A program made the translations under genes and the position numbers. Source: Crocinitomicaceae bacterium (GTDB lineage: Bacteria > Bacteroidota > Bacteroidia > Flavobacteriales_D > Crocinitomicaceae). From it: DNA of 64,000 bases. The DNA lies in NCBI GenBank assembly GCA_024643365.1, contig JAHENC010000004.1, positions 1 to 64,000 of the forward strand, in the 5' to 3' direction. Below, one piece after another: positions 44,711 through 54,299 of the stretch. The notes beneath the pieces were generated by a model, which searched no databases, had not been told where the DNA came from, and worked only from the letters and a program-made list of their open reading frames with translations. How positions within the stretch are numbered: position 1 is the first letter of the stretch; each line of letters opens with the position of its first letter.

Positions 44711-45421
44711 ATGGGAAGAGCCTTTGAATACCGCCGAGCAGCAAAAGAAAAACGATGGGACAAAATGTCTAAAATTTTCCCCAAGTTAGGAAAAGCCATC
44801 ACGATGGCTGCTAAAGAAGGTGGCGTTGATCCAGCTACGAATGCTAAATTGAGAACGGCTATTCAGAATGCGAAGTCGGAAAACATGCCAAAGGACAATA
44901 TTGAAGCAGCAATTAAACGTGCCGCTCAAAAGGATATTGCCTCATTTACAGAAGTAAACTATGAAGGTAAAGGTCCTCATGGTGTGCTTGTTTACGTAGA
45001 ATGTGCAACGGATAATCCAACAAGAACAGTTGCGAATGTTAAATCATATTTCAACAAAGCAGGAGGAATGGTTGTTCCGAACGGATCAATGGAATTTATG
45101 TTTGCACGTAAAAGCATCTTTGAAATCGTCAAAACAGCAGAAATGGACCCTGAAATACTGGAACTTGAATTAATCGACGCTGGTTGTGAAGGAATTGAAG
45201 TAGAGGAGGAGTTAATTGTTGTGACTGGCGATTATACTGCATTCGGAACACTGGCTAAAGCTTTGGAAGACATGCAAATCGAAGTTCAAAAATCTAGCTT
45301 AAAACGCATTCCAACGACTCCAGTTGAATTCACAGAAGAGCAATTGGTGGACATTGAAAAAATGTTGGATAAAATTGAAGATGACGACGATATTCAACAA
45401 GTTTTTACAAATATTGCCTAA
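44711..45421 (+). CDS. yebC: YebC/PmpR family protein (TACO1-like)
   Basis: Conserved DNA- or ribosome-associated protein of 236 residues. Family members act as transcription regulators or as factors relieving ribosome stalling on proline-rich stretches. Visible features: N-terminal [20 protein letters not shown] (the counterpart of the AGHSKWANIKHRK opening), [29 protein letters not shown] near 58-72, and [20 protein letters not shown] near 85-104. It has its own promoter and stands alone between the T9SS cargo gene and porW. Confidence 0.93.
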   Translation: MGRAFEYRRAAKEKRWDKMSKIFPKLGKAITMAAKEGGVDPATNAKLRTAIQNAKSENMPKDNIEAAIKRAAQKDIASFTEVNYEGKGPHGVLVYVECATDNPTRTVANVKSYFNKAGGMVVPNGSMEFMFARKSIFEIVKTAEMDPEILELELIDAGCEGIEVEEELIVVTGDYTAFGTLAKALEDMQIEVQKSSLKRIPTTPVEFTEEQLVDIEKMLDKIEDDDDIQQVFTNIA

Positions 45422-45472
45422 GACAAAATAAAATCGTTCATTTTCAGTTATATTATTCTGGATACGTGCTTT

Positions 45473-48106
45473 ATGATGAAATTTTACACTCGAACTTACT
45501 TTCTGATTTTCATCCTCCTATTCTTGGGGGCGTGCTCTACAGAGAGCAATACGTTTGTAAATAGAACGTATCATTCTACAACTGCTCGATTTAACGGACA
45601 TTTTAATGCGCAAGAATTATTGCGAGTTTCATTAAAAACCTATTATGGTAGCCGTAAAGATGATTTCTACGGAATCCTTCCGATTAATCCTTTACCCAAT
45701 GAGACGGAAGTAAAAGGAATGCTTCCAGCAATCGATACCGCTGTCGCTAAGTGCGCCAAAGTGATCTTGAATCACAGTATGCCAAGTGCTGAAAACATGT
45801 TCTACAAACAAGCAGAATACAATACGTGGATTGATGAGAACTGGTTAACCGTTGGTCAAGCGTTCTTCTACCGTAGAGATTATGACCGCGCGTTGAACAA
45901 CTTTCAATTTGTAAAACGCTTTTTTGTTAAAGATCCTTCTACCTACGCCGCAGAAGTTTGGATAGCCAAAATTTTTATCGAACAACGAAAATTTGCGGAT
46001 GCTAAATTAATTCTTGACGGATTAAATGAGGTCGCTCAAGAACAGAAGAAAAAAACCATAAAGGATTACATTCCTTTTATGAGCAAGAAGGAAAAGAGCG
46101 AAGCTCCTCTCATGAATAGAAGTCTTCAGTTTGAAATTCATAAAACATATGCCGATCTCGCTGTGAAGCGCAAAGATTATGAAGAAGCAATCAATGGACT
46201 AGTTCTCGCAATTGATAAATGTAAAAATGGCAAAGAGAAGGCCCGCTTAAATTTTATTCTTGCTCAGCTTTACCAACAAGCGAATCAATTACCTGAAGCC
46301 GAAAAATGTTATTCAAAAGCGATGAAGGCATCTGCTCCTTTTGATATTTCCTTCAATGCACGCTTGAATAGAGCCGTTGTTGGGGGAGGAGATAAATTGG
46401 CAAAAGACTTAAAACGCATGCTGAAAGATGCGAAAAATGCTGGATTCAAAGATCAGATTTATTATTCGATGGCGATGGTCGAATTAAATCGAAATGAAAG
46501 ATCGAAAGCAAAGTCCTACTTAACGGAATCTGCTTTTTATTCTACATCGAACAAACGCCAAAAGGCAATGTCCTACGAAAAACTAGGAGATCTTTCTTTT
46601 AACACGAAAGATTATGTTTCCGCACAGAAATACTATGACTCGTGTGCGAGATTCATCAGTGAAGATTATCCAAATGGTGACATAGTAAAAAATAAAGCAG
46701 CCAAATTAGCTGATTTGGTAAAAGCAATCGAAACGGCAAATTTTGAGGATTCTGTTCAACGAATTGCAAAAATGTCTGAGGACGATAGAGAAGATTTCTT
46801 GAAGGAAACCCTGAAGGAAATTAAACGGGAACAACAACGTAGAAAAGAACAAGAGGCAGCGAAATTATTAGCCTTACAACAAAATCAGGCAACTACTGGA
46901 ACAGTAAATAATGCCAATAAATTTATTTTCAATAATCCGAAGTTAAGAGAGGATGGATACAATGAGTTTCGTAAACTCTGGGGACAACGCGAAAATGAGG
47001 ATGATTGGAGACGTAGTGAGAAAATCGTCATGAATGACCCTTCTTTAACGGCAGGAAATCAAGATTCCTCTGCGATCACTGCTCAAAATCAACCAGCGAA
47101 AGACTCGTTAACCATTGACGAACTAAGAAAAAACATTCCCCTAACGGATTCTTCATTTGCGCTTTCCGAACAACGATTATTAGAGTCTCGTTATTCAGCT
47201 GGAATCCTATATAAAGAAGTGCTAGGAGAGATGGAACTTGCCGCTGGACAGTTTCAAGCAATTCTCGATATGTTTAAGAAAAATCCAACTGATTTATCTG
47301 CAGCTTTTCAGTTGTTTAAGCTAAACGAAGGAACAGCTGAAGCTGATACGTATAAGAACTACATTCTTAAAAATTATCCTTCTTCGGATGCAGCTAATTT
47401 CTTCAGGGACCCCGATTTTTATGTCAAACAGAAAGAAAGTTCACTAAAAGACCAACAGAAATTCGTGAAATTACTGGAAAAGTATAACCAGGAAAGTTAT
47501 GCTCAAGTTCTATCTGAAAGCCAATTAATCGTAGATAATGACCTATCGAATGCGTTTAGAGCTGAATACATGTTGTTAAATGCACTTGCCTTTGGACAGC
47601 TGAACGAAGACAAAAAAGACCTAATACCTCGTTTGAATCGAATCATTGAGGAAAAACCAACAAGTGAACAAGCGACACGAGCAAAGGAAATGCTTTCCAT
47701 TATTAAAAATGGGTACTCGAAATCGGAGCCTGTAAACTTTGAGAAAAAATCCATTTTTACGTTAACTCCGAATTCAATACAATATGTCATTGTATTGCTC
47801 GATGATGATGAGGATATTGAAGAGGCAAGAAATGCTGTTTCAGACTTTTCGAACAAAGCATTTAAGTTGGCAAAAGTGAAAGTCTCTCAAAAAATGACCG
47901 TTGCCGAAAAAGAATTTGTCCTTATCCAAGAGTTCCAATCTGTAAAAATTGCAGAGGAGTATATCAATGCCTACAAGGCTGGATTTGAATACTTAGATGA
48001 GTTCCAAAACAATAAAATTTTCATAATTAATCAAGAAAATTTGAAAAAGTTAATAGAAACGTCGAAATTTGATGAATATAAAGTTTTTTACGACGATAAT
48101 TATTAG
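45473..48106 (+). CDS. porW: T9SS/gliding lipoprotein PorW/SprE
   Basis: Periplasmic lipoprotein with tetratricopeptide repeats, required in related bacteria for type IX secretion and gliding. It is 877 residues; signal with lipobox LGAC (Cys21). The N-terminal segment NTFVNRTYHSTTARFNGHFN and the stretch AENMFYKQAEYNTWIDENW are strongly reminiscent of SprE/PorW. TPR-like helices run from about 120 to 400 (including QLYQQANQLPEAEKCYSKAM), a charged coiled segment near 430-470, and further helices to the end. It supports the same export route as the cargo proteins in this window. Followed after 6 nt by bactofilin. Confidence 0.9.
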   Translation: MMKFYTRTYFLIFILLFLGACSTESNTFVNRTYHSTTARFNGHFNAQELLRVSLKTYYGSRKDDFYGILPINPLPNETEVKGMLPAIDTAVAKCAKVILNHSMPSAENMFYKQAEYNTWIDENWLTVGQAFFYRRDYDRALNNFQFVKRFFVKDPSTYAAEVWIAKIFIEQRKFADAKLILDGLNEVAQEQKKKTIKDYIPFMSKKEKSEAPLMNRSLQFEIHKTYADLAVKRKDYEEAINGLVLAIDKCKNGKEKARLNFILAQLYQQANQLPEAEKCYSKAMKASAPFDISFNARLNRAVVGGGDKLAKDLKRMLKDAKNAGFKDQIYYSMAMVELNRNERSKAKSYLTESAFYSTSNKRQKAMSYEKLGDLSFNTKDYVSAQKYYDSCARFISEDYPNGDIVKNKAAKLADLVKAIETANFEDSVQRIAKMSEDDREDFLKETLKEIKREQQRRKEQEAAKLLALQQNQATTGTVNNANKFIFNNPKLREDGYNEFRKLWGQRENEDDWRRSEKIVMNDPSLTAGNQDSSAITAQNQPAKDSLTIDELRKNIPLTDSSFALSEQRLLESRYSAGILYKEVLGEMELAAGQFQAILDMFKKNPTDLSAAFQLFKLNEGTAEADTYKNYILKNYPSSDAANFFRDPDFYVKQKESSLKDQQKFVKLLEKYNQESYAQVLSESQLIVDNDLSNAFRAEYMLLNALAFGQLNEDKKDLIPRLNRIIEEKPTSEQATRAKEMLSIIKNGYSKSEPVNFEKKSIFTLTPNSIQYVIVLLDDDEDIEEARNAVSDFSNKAFKLAKVKVSQKMTVAEKEFVLIQEFQSVKIAEEYINAYKAGFEYLDEFQNNKIFIINQENLKKLIETSKFDEYKVFYDDNY

Positions 48107-48112
48107 CCCGCT

Positions 48113-48520
48113 ATGTTAAGAAAAGAGTTATTTGGTGGTAATGCAACACACGATCAAAGCGATCGATTAAATAAAATTTTATCCGGAACTGAAATCACAG
48201 GCGACATCATTTCGGATTCGAATTTGTTGATTGAAGGTGAAATCATTGGTAACGTTTCTTGTTCAGGAAAGGTCATGATTGGAACATCAGGAAAAATTAA
48301 AGGAAACCTCGTTTGTGTTAACGCAGAAGTAGACGGAGCAATGGATGGTGAATTAACAATCGAAAATTTGTTAGTCCTTCATTCAACGGCAAGAATCAAA
48401 GGGGATATTCAAACAATGAAATTAACGATTGAAGAAGGTGCTTATTTCGAAGGTGCCTGTGTCATGAAATCACCTGTTTCAAATACAAGTATGAAATCCG
48501 ACTTTGATTTCGATGAGTAA
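48113..48520 (+). CDS. Bactofilin (polymer-forming cytoskeletal protein)
   Basis: Self-assembling cytoskeletal protein of 135 residues built on a right-handed beta-helix. The core (about 25-115) shows the regular short strands and glycines of bactofilins: SDSNLLIEGEIIGNVSCSGK, GTSGKIKGNLVCVNAEVDGA, ARIKGDIQTMKLTIEEGAYFEG. N- and C-terminal tails are short and disordered-looking. Its stop overlaps the next start by 8 nt (ATGAGTAA) and it follows porW by 6 nt, so it may help position envelope machinery. Confidence 0.93.
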   Translation: MLRKELFGGNATHDQSDRLNKILSGTEITGDIISDSNLLIEGEIIGNVSCSGKVMIGTSGKIKGNLVCVNAEVDGAMDGELTIENLLVLHSTARIKGDIQTMKLTIEEGAYFEGACVMKSPVSNTSMKSDFDFDE

Positions 48521-48752
48521 TCGAAAGCAAAATCCCAAGCTTCACAATTCTCCTTATTTACGTCTAACAAGTGCTAGCCTTCAAATGGCTGGTGTGATTA
48601 CTGCTTTTTCCTTTTTAGGTTACTATTTAGATGAGTGCTTTCAATTGGAAACTCCTTGGTGGACCATCATTTTAGGTTTGACTGGTGTTGGAATGGGTCT
48701 TTACATAATTATTCGCGAAGTCACTGAAATCTCCAAGAAAAATGATGACTAA
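48513..48752 (+). CDS. atpZ: AtpZ/AtpI family protein
   Basis: Small membrane protein of 79 residues with two helices (about 26-43 and 48-66), family AtpZ/AtpI, thought to help assembly of the F1Fo ATP synthase c-ring or Mg2+/Ca2+ transport. The sequence YLRLTSASLQMAGVITAFSF fits the family start of the first helix. I use ATG 48513 (MSNRKQ); an alternative TTG at 48504 adds three residues. The bactofilin-atpZ-membrane ORF order is the usual head of the Flavobacteriales atp operon, but atpB does not follow here. Confidence 0.85.
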   Translation: MSNRKQNPKLHNSPYLRLTSASLQMAGVITAFSFLGYYLDECFQLETPWWTIILGLTGVGMGLYIIIREVTEISKKNDD

Positions 48753-49119
48753 TTCTGCTTTTCGTCTAGGGACGATTTATCTATTGATTTTTGGTTTTTT
48801 CTATCTATTCACCTTAACGAAATGGTCAGCATTATCGAACTCTGACGCACTTTTTTGCATCGGTACATCTGGCTTTATTGCGCTCGTTGGACTGTTGATT
48901 CTATTCGTTAAAAAGGAAAAGGATCCACAAGCCGATACTTTTCGATTACTCATCTTGATTACGGTTCAATTGTTATCTTTTATGTCGATTTGCATGGCCT
49001 TGGTTTATACCAATCAGCCTGATGCAATTGTTCTACATCTATTAGCGATTGCACTCGTCATGATAACGGCTCAAACAATTTACCTTGCTAAACGCTTAAA
49101 ATCCACGGATGAATTCTAG
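48742..49119 (+). CDS. Four-helix membrane protein (AtpI-like position)
   Basis: Integral membrane protein of 125 residues with four hydrophobic helices (about 8-25, 37-55, 66-85, 92-113). No certain family by sequence; its place directly after atpZ (overlapping by 11 nt) and its size match the small AtpI-like protein usually found between atpZ and atpB. The true start may be the second Met. Its 3' end overlaps the convergent M28 peptidase gene by 24 nt. Function inferred from position only. Confidence 0.65.
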   Translation: MMTNSAFRLGTIYLLIFGFFYLFTLTKWSALSNSDALFCIGTSGFIALVGLLILFVKKEKDPQADTFRLLILITVQLLSFMSICMALVYTNQPDAIVLHLLAIALVMITAQTIYLAKRLKSTDEF

Positions 49120-50370
49120 TATTAATTGCTGAATTTCATTGAACTTTGAAAACGATAAGGCCGCATACGTGTCGTAAATGTCGTGGTAATTCTTATTTGG
49201 CCCCATTGTATAAATAAAGAATGCTGGAACACCCGCCTCTGTGAAATGGTAATGATCAGAATTCGCAGCTGGACCTCTGGGTTTTATATGGGACAAATAA
49301 TGTGAGGTCTCGTTTAATTGAACCAACCGTTCAAATTCAACTTTAAATTTCGTTGAATTCACACATGTAATCCCATCTTCACCACTTCCCATGATATCCA
49401 AGTTCAATAGAAAACGGATCCTCTGAAGTGGAACAAGTGGATGCTCTACAAAGTATTTCGAACCTAATAAGCCAATTTCTTCACCAGCAAAAGCAATGAA
49501 AACCACATTGTAATCATCTAATGGTTTTTTAATTAATTCTTGTGCTAGTGAGAAGAGCATTCCATTACCACTTGCATTGTCATTGGCCCCCGGGAAATAA
49601 CTCGCTTGTCCCATTCTGCCGAGGTGATCGTAATGTGCAGTAATTAACAAATAAGGCTTCTTCTTGGCGTGTTTTCTTGCCGGTAGATATCCAATTACAT
49701 TTTTAGCGGCATGATCCTTTAAAAGACGTGTTTCGATGTGAAGTTCAATAATACCGTCATTCATTCGTTCAAATACCGAATCTTGCACTTGTACGAATGG
49801 ATAAGCATTCGCCATTTGACTCACAGACCAGGTAAATTTATCTCTAGTGACTTCCATTACAGGAGCAAATGCACTTAATTCACGTAAACGTGTTTTGATG
49901 ACTTTTAAACTATCCGAACTTATTCCAAATACTCGAACAGCCAAAATGACATTCTTTGGACACGGATAAAAACTTGTGGTGGATTTATACAGTGTTTCTA
50001 AGTTACATGTAACTACGCGATACGACTTCCCTTTTTTACAATCGAATTCAGCACACGACGGACCAGAATTTGGTGCAACAAGGTAGTGAACTGCAGGAAT
50101 GAACACTTCACCATCCATTTTTAATTCGCAAGCTCCTGGAAAAGTCTGCACAGGGAAATGAAATTCCTGAAAGTAGTCATCGTCAAAAGGACTTAGTCCA
50201 ATTTCTTGAAAACTCTTGGCGATAAAATCGGCCGCTATAGAATCCCCACCGTTGACATATCCTCTTCCATGAAAAGAAGGAGAACAAAGTGTTTCAATAT
50301 AGGTTTTAGTCTGTTGGTCCTGTCCAAAAACAGAAAACGTTAAAAGAAAACTAAGAAGTAGCAGTCGCAT
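49096..50370 (-). CDS. Secreted M28 family zinc peptidase
   Basis: Probable aminopeptidase with two zinc ions. From ATG 50370 (MRLLLLSFLLTFSVFGQ, a signal peptide) the protein has 424 residues; the longer frame starts at TTG 50406 and lacks a signal. Metal residues are visible in ITAHYDHLG (His), PGANDNASGNGML (bridging Asp), AFAGEEIGLLGS (Glu pair), LNLDIMG (Asp) and a late SDHYHFTEAGVPAF (His). No sorting domain is seen, so it likely acts in the periplasm. Overlaps the acidic protein gene upstream by 20 nt and the AtpI-like gene at its 3' end. Confidence 0.92.
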   Translation of the reverse strand: MRLLLLSFLLTFSVFGQDQQTKTYIETLCSPSFHGRGYVNGGDSIAADFIAKSFQEIGLSPFDDDYFQEFHFPVQTFPGACELKMDGEVFIPAVHYLVAPNSGPSCAEFDCKKGKSYRVVTCNLETLYKSTTSFYPCPKNVILAVRVFGISSDSLKVIKTRLRELSAFAPVMEVTRDKFTWSVSQMANAYPFVQVQDSVFERMNDGIIELHIETRLLKDHAAKNVIGYLPARKHAKKKPYLLITAHYDHLGRMGQASYFPGANDNASGNGMLFSLAQELIKKPLDDYNVVFIAFAGEEIGLLGSKYFVEHPLVPLQRIRFLLNLDIMGSGEDGITCVNSTKFKVEFERLVQLNETSHYLSHIKPRGPAANSDHYHFTEAGVPAFFIYTMGPNKNYHDIYDTYAALSFSKFNEIQQLILEFIRGF

Positions 50371-51271
50371 AACGACGACAAATTTTGAAAATGAAGTCCT
50401 CCACAATTTCTGACTCTAAATCCCAGTTGTATGTGGATGAGTAGTCGCTCAGTTGCTCTCGCGCTTCACTCATGTGCTGACATACATCAAGTTTTTTCGT
50501 TGCCGTTGAAAAGGCATCGCTAGAACCATCAAATAATTCGTTGATGAATTGCAGTTTTTCGTTCAAAGAAAATGAGCCAATAAGCGTCTCTAAAGGAAAA
50601 ACAGAGCGATCAGAACGAATGGTTTGTTCGATTTGTAAAATCCAAGCGCTATTAATAGATGTTGTTTCCGGGTTGGAGATGTCATCTAAGAAATTTGCTT
50701 GCGGTTCAACCGAAACCTCAGGTTCAGGAATCTCAACACTTACCACTTCCTCTATCAGGTTCTCGTCCTCCAATTCATTTTCCTCGACATCAACACGATC
50801 ATTACTCGTTAATAATTCTTCAACAGATTCTTCCATTTCAGGCTCTTCATGTATTGGCTCTTCAACATGTTCCTCTTCAGATGTGAAATCCATCGCCGCA
50901 GCTGGAGTTTCAATGTCCATGTCGAATAAACTTGTCTCAACCATTGGGATTTCAGGTTCCTCTGCTTCGAATTGAAGTGTTGAAACTTCCTCTTCTATTG
51001 CGACCGGCTCTTCCTCTCCCATTTCAAATAAATCAAATACGGGAGTTTGCACTTCTTCCATCATAGGTGATGTCGTTTCAGAGAACATTGGTTCAACCGT
51101 TGCCTGCGGAACGAATACATTTGTTTCGTATAATTTATAGCGCAAGATGATCAAACGCTCGTATAATTCTTTGGAATCTTCTACCAATAGCTCCATTTCT
51201 GCTTGGGTCAATTGACCACTTTCCAAAAGGGAAAGTCGTTCTGTCAAATTAGATAAGATTGTTTTCATCAT
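50351..51271 (-). CDS. Acidic low-complexity hypothetical protein
   Basis: Unrecognised protein of 306 residues with three parts: an N-terminal helical segment (LTERLSLLESGQLTQAEMEL, about 8-50), an extremely acidic linker rich in Glu, Pro, Val and Met (about 60-205), and a conserved-looking helical C-terminal domain (SLNEKLQFINELFDGSSDAF, about 235-254, then a predicted bundle). No signal peptide, no Cys pattern, no catalytic motif. The build suggests a cytoplasmic scaffold or adaptor. Precedes and overlaps the M28 peptidase. Confidence 0.7.
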   Translation of the reverse strand: MMKTILSNLTERLSLLESGQLTQAEMELLVEDSKELYERLIILRYKLYETNVFVPQATVEPMFSETTSPMMEEVQTPVFDLFEMGEEEPVAIEEEVSTLQFEAEEPEIPMVETSLFDMDIETPAAAMDFTSEEEHVEEPIHEEPEMEESVEELLTSNDRVDVEENELEDENLIEEVVSVEIPEPEVSVEPQANFLDDISNPETTSINSAWILQIEQTIRSDRSVFPLETLIGSFSLNEKLQFINELFDGSSDAFSTATKKLDVCQHMSEAREQLSDYSSTYNWDLESEIVEDFIFKICRRYATATS

Positions 51272-51432
51272 AAGGACATGCTTTTTTCGGACTTTTCATT
51301 TAAGTTACTAACTTCGTTATCAATTCAACTGCTTGACTGAAACGTTGCTGTATCAAAATTAGAAAACATGCTGATTGGTGAGACGTTTTACAGTCAATTC
51401 TTTTGAAATAAATGTTAACAAACGATTGATTT

Positions 51433-52002
51433 ATGTTTTTAGAGCAATTTCCGATGGAAGGAAGAGCAAATGGGTGGATTGAGGTGATCTGTGGTTCTAT
51501 GTTCTCCGGAAAAACAGAGGAACTAATTCGTCGCATTCGCCGAGCTGAATTTGCGAATCAAGCGTTGCTGCTTTTCAAACCCAAAATTGACAATCGTTTT
51601 AGTGAAAAAAATGTAGTGAGTCACAAAGGAAGCACATTTGAAGCAGTGATTGTCGAACATGCAAACGATATTTTGAGTCAATGGCAAAATGAACAAGTTG
51701 TAGCTATTGATGAAGCTCAATTTTTTGATGCATCCATTTTAGATGTGTGCAATGAATTGGCCAATAAGGGTGTTCGGGTAATTGTTGCCGGACTCGATAT
51801 GGATTACCAAGGCACTGCTTTTGGACCCATGCCCCAATTAATGGCCGTTGCTGAATATGTAACAAAAGTTCACGCCATTTGTGTTTCCTGCGGAAACTTA
51901 GCTCATTACTCTCAACGAACGGTACAACAAACGGAACAAGTATTAGTTGGTGCTATTGAGAAATACCGCCCACTATGTAGAACCTGTTATCACCAGAAAT
52001 GA
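51433..52002 (+). CDS. tdk: Thymidine kinase (type II)
   Basis: Salvage enzyme phosphorylating thymidine with ATP. It is 189 residues, normal for type II kinases. P-loop GSMFSGKT at 21-28, the DEAQFF box (Walker B and catalytic Glu) near 95-100, and the zinc ribbon with CVSCG near 153-157 and CRTC near the C-terminus. The start MFLEQFPMEG matches Bacteroidota homologues. Its stop overlaps the murF-alr start by 4 nt. Confidence 0.97.
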   Translation: MFLEQFPMEGRANGWIEVICGSMFSGKTEELIRRIRRAEFANQALLLFKPKIDNRFSEKNVVSHKGSTFEAVIVEHANDILSQWQNEQVVAIDEAQFFDASILDVCNELANKGVRVIVAGLDMDYQGTAFGPMPQLMAVAEYVTKVHAICVSCGNLAHYSQRTVQQTEQVLVGAIEKYRPLCRTCYHQK

Positions 52003-54272
52003 AGTTAGAACTGACATATACAGACTTTTGTTCCCAAATGAATGGAAGAGTGGAAGGTGTTCCATATTCTGATCTCATACAGGAAGTTGTTTACGATACA
52101 CGTAAAATTAATCCTTCTGCAGGTTTGGTTTTTTTCGCATTGAAGGGACCATTTCGTCGTGGAGAAGCGTACATTTCTGCAGCTTATGAAAAAGGAGTGC
52201 GTGTTTTTGTGGTGCATCAGGTTCCGGTAAATAATTGGTCGGATGCCAGTTTTATTGTCGTGGAAGATACCTTGGAAGCACTACAATTACTGGCTAAAAA
52301 TTACCGAAACAAACTAAATTACCCAATACTTGCAATTGCTGGTAGCTTGGGTAAAACCACCGTAAAAGAATGGCTCTACCATTTGATCGCGGGTAAATTG
52401 GAAGTTTTTAGAAGTCCAAAAAGTTACAATTCGCAACTAGGCGTAGCATTATCCATTCTTCAGCTTCCTAAAAAAGCAGATTTAGCCATCATCGAAGTAG
52501 CAGCAACGAAACCTGGCGAAATGAAAATTCTAACGGAGATACTTCGCCCAACTCACGGAATTTTAACGAATTTACTTTCGTCACATGCGAACGAGTTCAA
52601 GGATTTTACTCAGTATTCTCAAGAAATAAGTTCTTTGTTTCAAGGTGTTCAATGGCTCATATCTTCAGAGGAATTTGAATGTTTAACTAAACTATCTGTT
52701 AACACAATTTCTCTACAAGCGAATGAACTGGATGACTTAATTCCTTTTCAAGACGATAGTAGTATCCTTCAATCCAAAATAGCAATTGCCGCTGCACAAG
52801 AATGGACCACCATTGACGAAGAACGAATTAAATCGCTTCCACATTTGGCCATGCGTTTGGAAACCTTCGAAGGGAATGAGGGTTCACTCATCATTAATGA
52901 TACCTATACTATGGATAAAGAAGCGTTTAAAAGCTCCTTGTCTTATCAATTATCCATTGCTGGTTCAAAACACCGAATTGTACTTATCGGACTTTCCGCC
53001 GAGCAGATGTTAAAAAGGAGCGAATTCCATGAACTTTGCCAACAATTTGGAGTAGATGAGGTTCATTTTTTACAACAAGATGAGGACCTTCCATTGACCT
53101 TAAAGAATGCAGTTGTTTTAGTAAAAGGCGCACGGTTTATGCAGCGTGTGGCCAATCGATTAAAATGGAAACAACATAAAACACAATTATCCTACAACCT
53201 TTCTGCCTTAAAACACAACTTAAATCAATTCAAGGGTAGCCTACGTGCTGAAACAAGAATGTTGGCAATGGTGAAAGCACAGTCGTATGGAGCAGGATTG
53301 ACAACAATGGCCCAGTTTTTAGAGAAACAGGGCATTCATTATTTTGGAGTGGCTTATTCTGATGAAGGAAAAGAACTGCGAAAATCAGGGATTAAAACAC
53401 CTATTTTAGTGATGAATGCGGAAGAAGAAGGAATGGAAACGTGCGTGGAATATGACCTAGAACCTGCCATCTATGATTTTAATCAACTCGATGAGCTACT
53501 CAAAGTATTAATTGCACAGGAAAAAACGGCGTTCCCAATTCATATTAAATTGGATACCGGCATGAAACGCTTGGGCTTTTATCCCGATCAGGTTCAACAA
53601 TTAATTGAAGTGCTTGCTGCACAGCCTGAAGTACTGGTCAAAAGCGTTTATAGTCACTTGGCGGAAGCCGAAGATCAGGAGTCTGCATTTACAACCCATC
53701 AAATTTCTCAATTCGAAGAAATCTGCAAACAGTTTGAGTCTTATTTGTCTTATCCGTTTCTTCGACATATTCTGAATTCAGAAGGAATTGCACATTATCC
53801 CAATGCACAGTTTGAAATGGTACGAATAGGCATTGGATTATTTGGTTTAAGTTCTAACCCACTGATGGAAAAACGTTTGAAACCAGTTATTGATTGGACC
53901 AGTAGCATCTCACAAGTGAAAATGATTCATCCAGGAGAAAGTGTTGGTTATGGACGTACTTTTGTCGCCCAAAAAGAAATGCGCATCGCCATTATTCCCA
54001 TTGGATACGCAGATGGATTCAAACGGAGCTTAAGTAATGGGGTAGGTACCGTTTTTATTGATAATAAACCTTGTACTGTTGTTGGAAGGGTTTGCATGGA
54101 CATGATTATGGTCGATTTAGGTGAGGTAAAAATTGAAGCGAATACAAAAGTGGAAATCATAGGACCTAATCAAGGGTTAACACAATTTGCAAAACAATGC
54201 CATACCATTCCATATGAAATACTTACATCTATTTCACCTCGTGTTCACCGAAGTTATTTTGAAGAGGAATAA
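51999..54272 (+). CDS. Bifunctional MurF ligase-alanine racemase
   Basis: Fusion of UDP-MurNAc-tripeptide:D-Ala-D-Ala ligase (MurF, about 1-385) and alanine racemase (Alr, about 390-757), so one protein supplies D-alanine and attaches the dipeptide in peptidoglycan synthesis. MurF P-loop GSLGKTT starts at Gly115. The racemase PLP lysine is Lys426 in MVKAQSYGAG and the second catalytic base Tyr651 in VGYGRTF; the C-terminal VCMDMIMVDLG block is present. This fusion is known in Bacteroidota. The central MurF region is compact compared with E. coli. Confidence 0.95.
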   Translation: MKLELTYTDFCSQMNGRVEGVPYSDLIQEVVYDTRKINPSAGLVFFALKGPFRRGEAYISAAYEKGVRVFVVHQVPVNNWSDASFIVVEDTLEALQLLAKNYRNKLNYPILAIAGSLGKTTVKEWLYHLIAGKLEVFRSPKSYNSQLGVALSILQLPKKADLAIIEVAATKPGEMKILTEILRPTHGILTNLLSSHANEFKDFTQYSQEISSLFQGVQWLISSEEFECLTKLSVNTISLQANELDDLIPFQDDSSILQSKIAIAAAQEWTTIDEERIKSLPHLAMRLETFEGNEGSLIINDTYTMDKEAFKSSLSYQLSIAGSKHRIVLIGLSAEQMLKRSEFHELCQQFGVDEVHFLQQDEDLPLTLKNAVVLVKGARFMQRVANRLKWKQHKTQLSYNLSALKHNLNQFKGSLRAETRMLAMVKAQSYGAGLTTMAQFLEKQGIHYFGVAYSDEGKELRKSGIKTPILVMNAEEEGMETCVEYDLEPAIYDFNQLDELLKVLIAQEKTAFPIHIKLDTGMKRLGFYPDQVQQLIEVLAAQPEVLVKSVYSHLAEAEDQESAFTTHQISQFEEICKQFESYLSYPFLRHILNSEGIAHYPNAQFEMVRIGIGLFGLSSNPLMEKRLKPVIDWTSSISQVKMIHPGESVGYGRTFVAQKEMRIAIIPIGYADGFKRSLSNGVGTVFIDNKPCTVVGRVCMDMIMVDLGEVKIEANTKVEIIGPNQGLTQFAKQCHTIPYEILTSISPRVHRSYFEEE

Positions 54273-54284
54273 ATCTTATTTTTG
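54258..54284 (+). promoter_or_regulatory. Possible promoter of the 54.3 kb envelope gene
   Basis: TTTG at 54258-54261 and TATTTTTG at 54277-54284, but the 15-nt spacer is short for this group. The ATG at 54300 follows the -7 element by 15 nt. Confidence 0.4.
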
Positions 54285-54299
54285 TTTAAATCGAATACA

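Noticed and set aside
50371-50406. TTG start for the M28 peptidase
   Set aside because: It would place 12 polar residues before a clean signal peptide that begins at the ATG at 50370.
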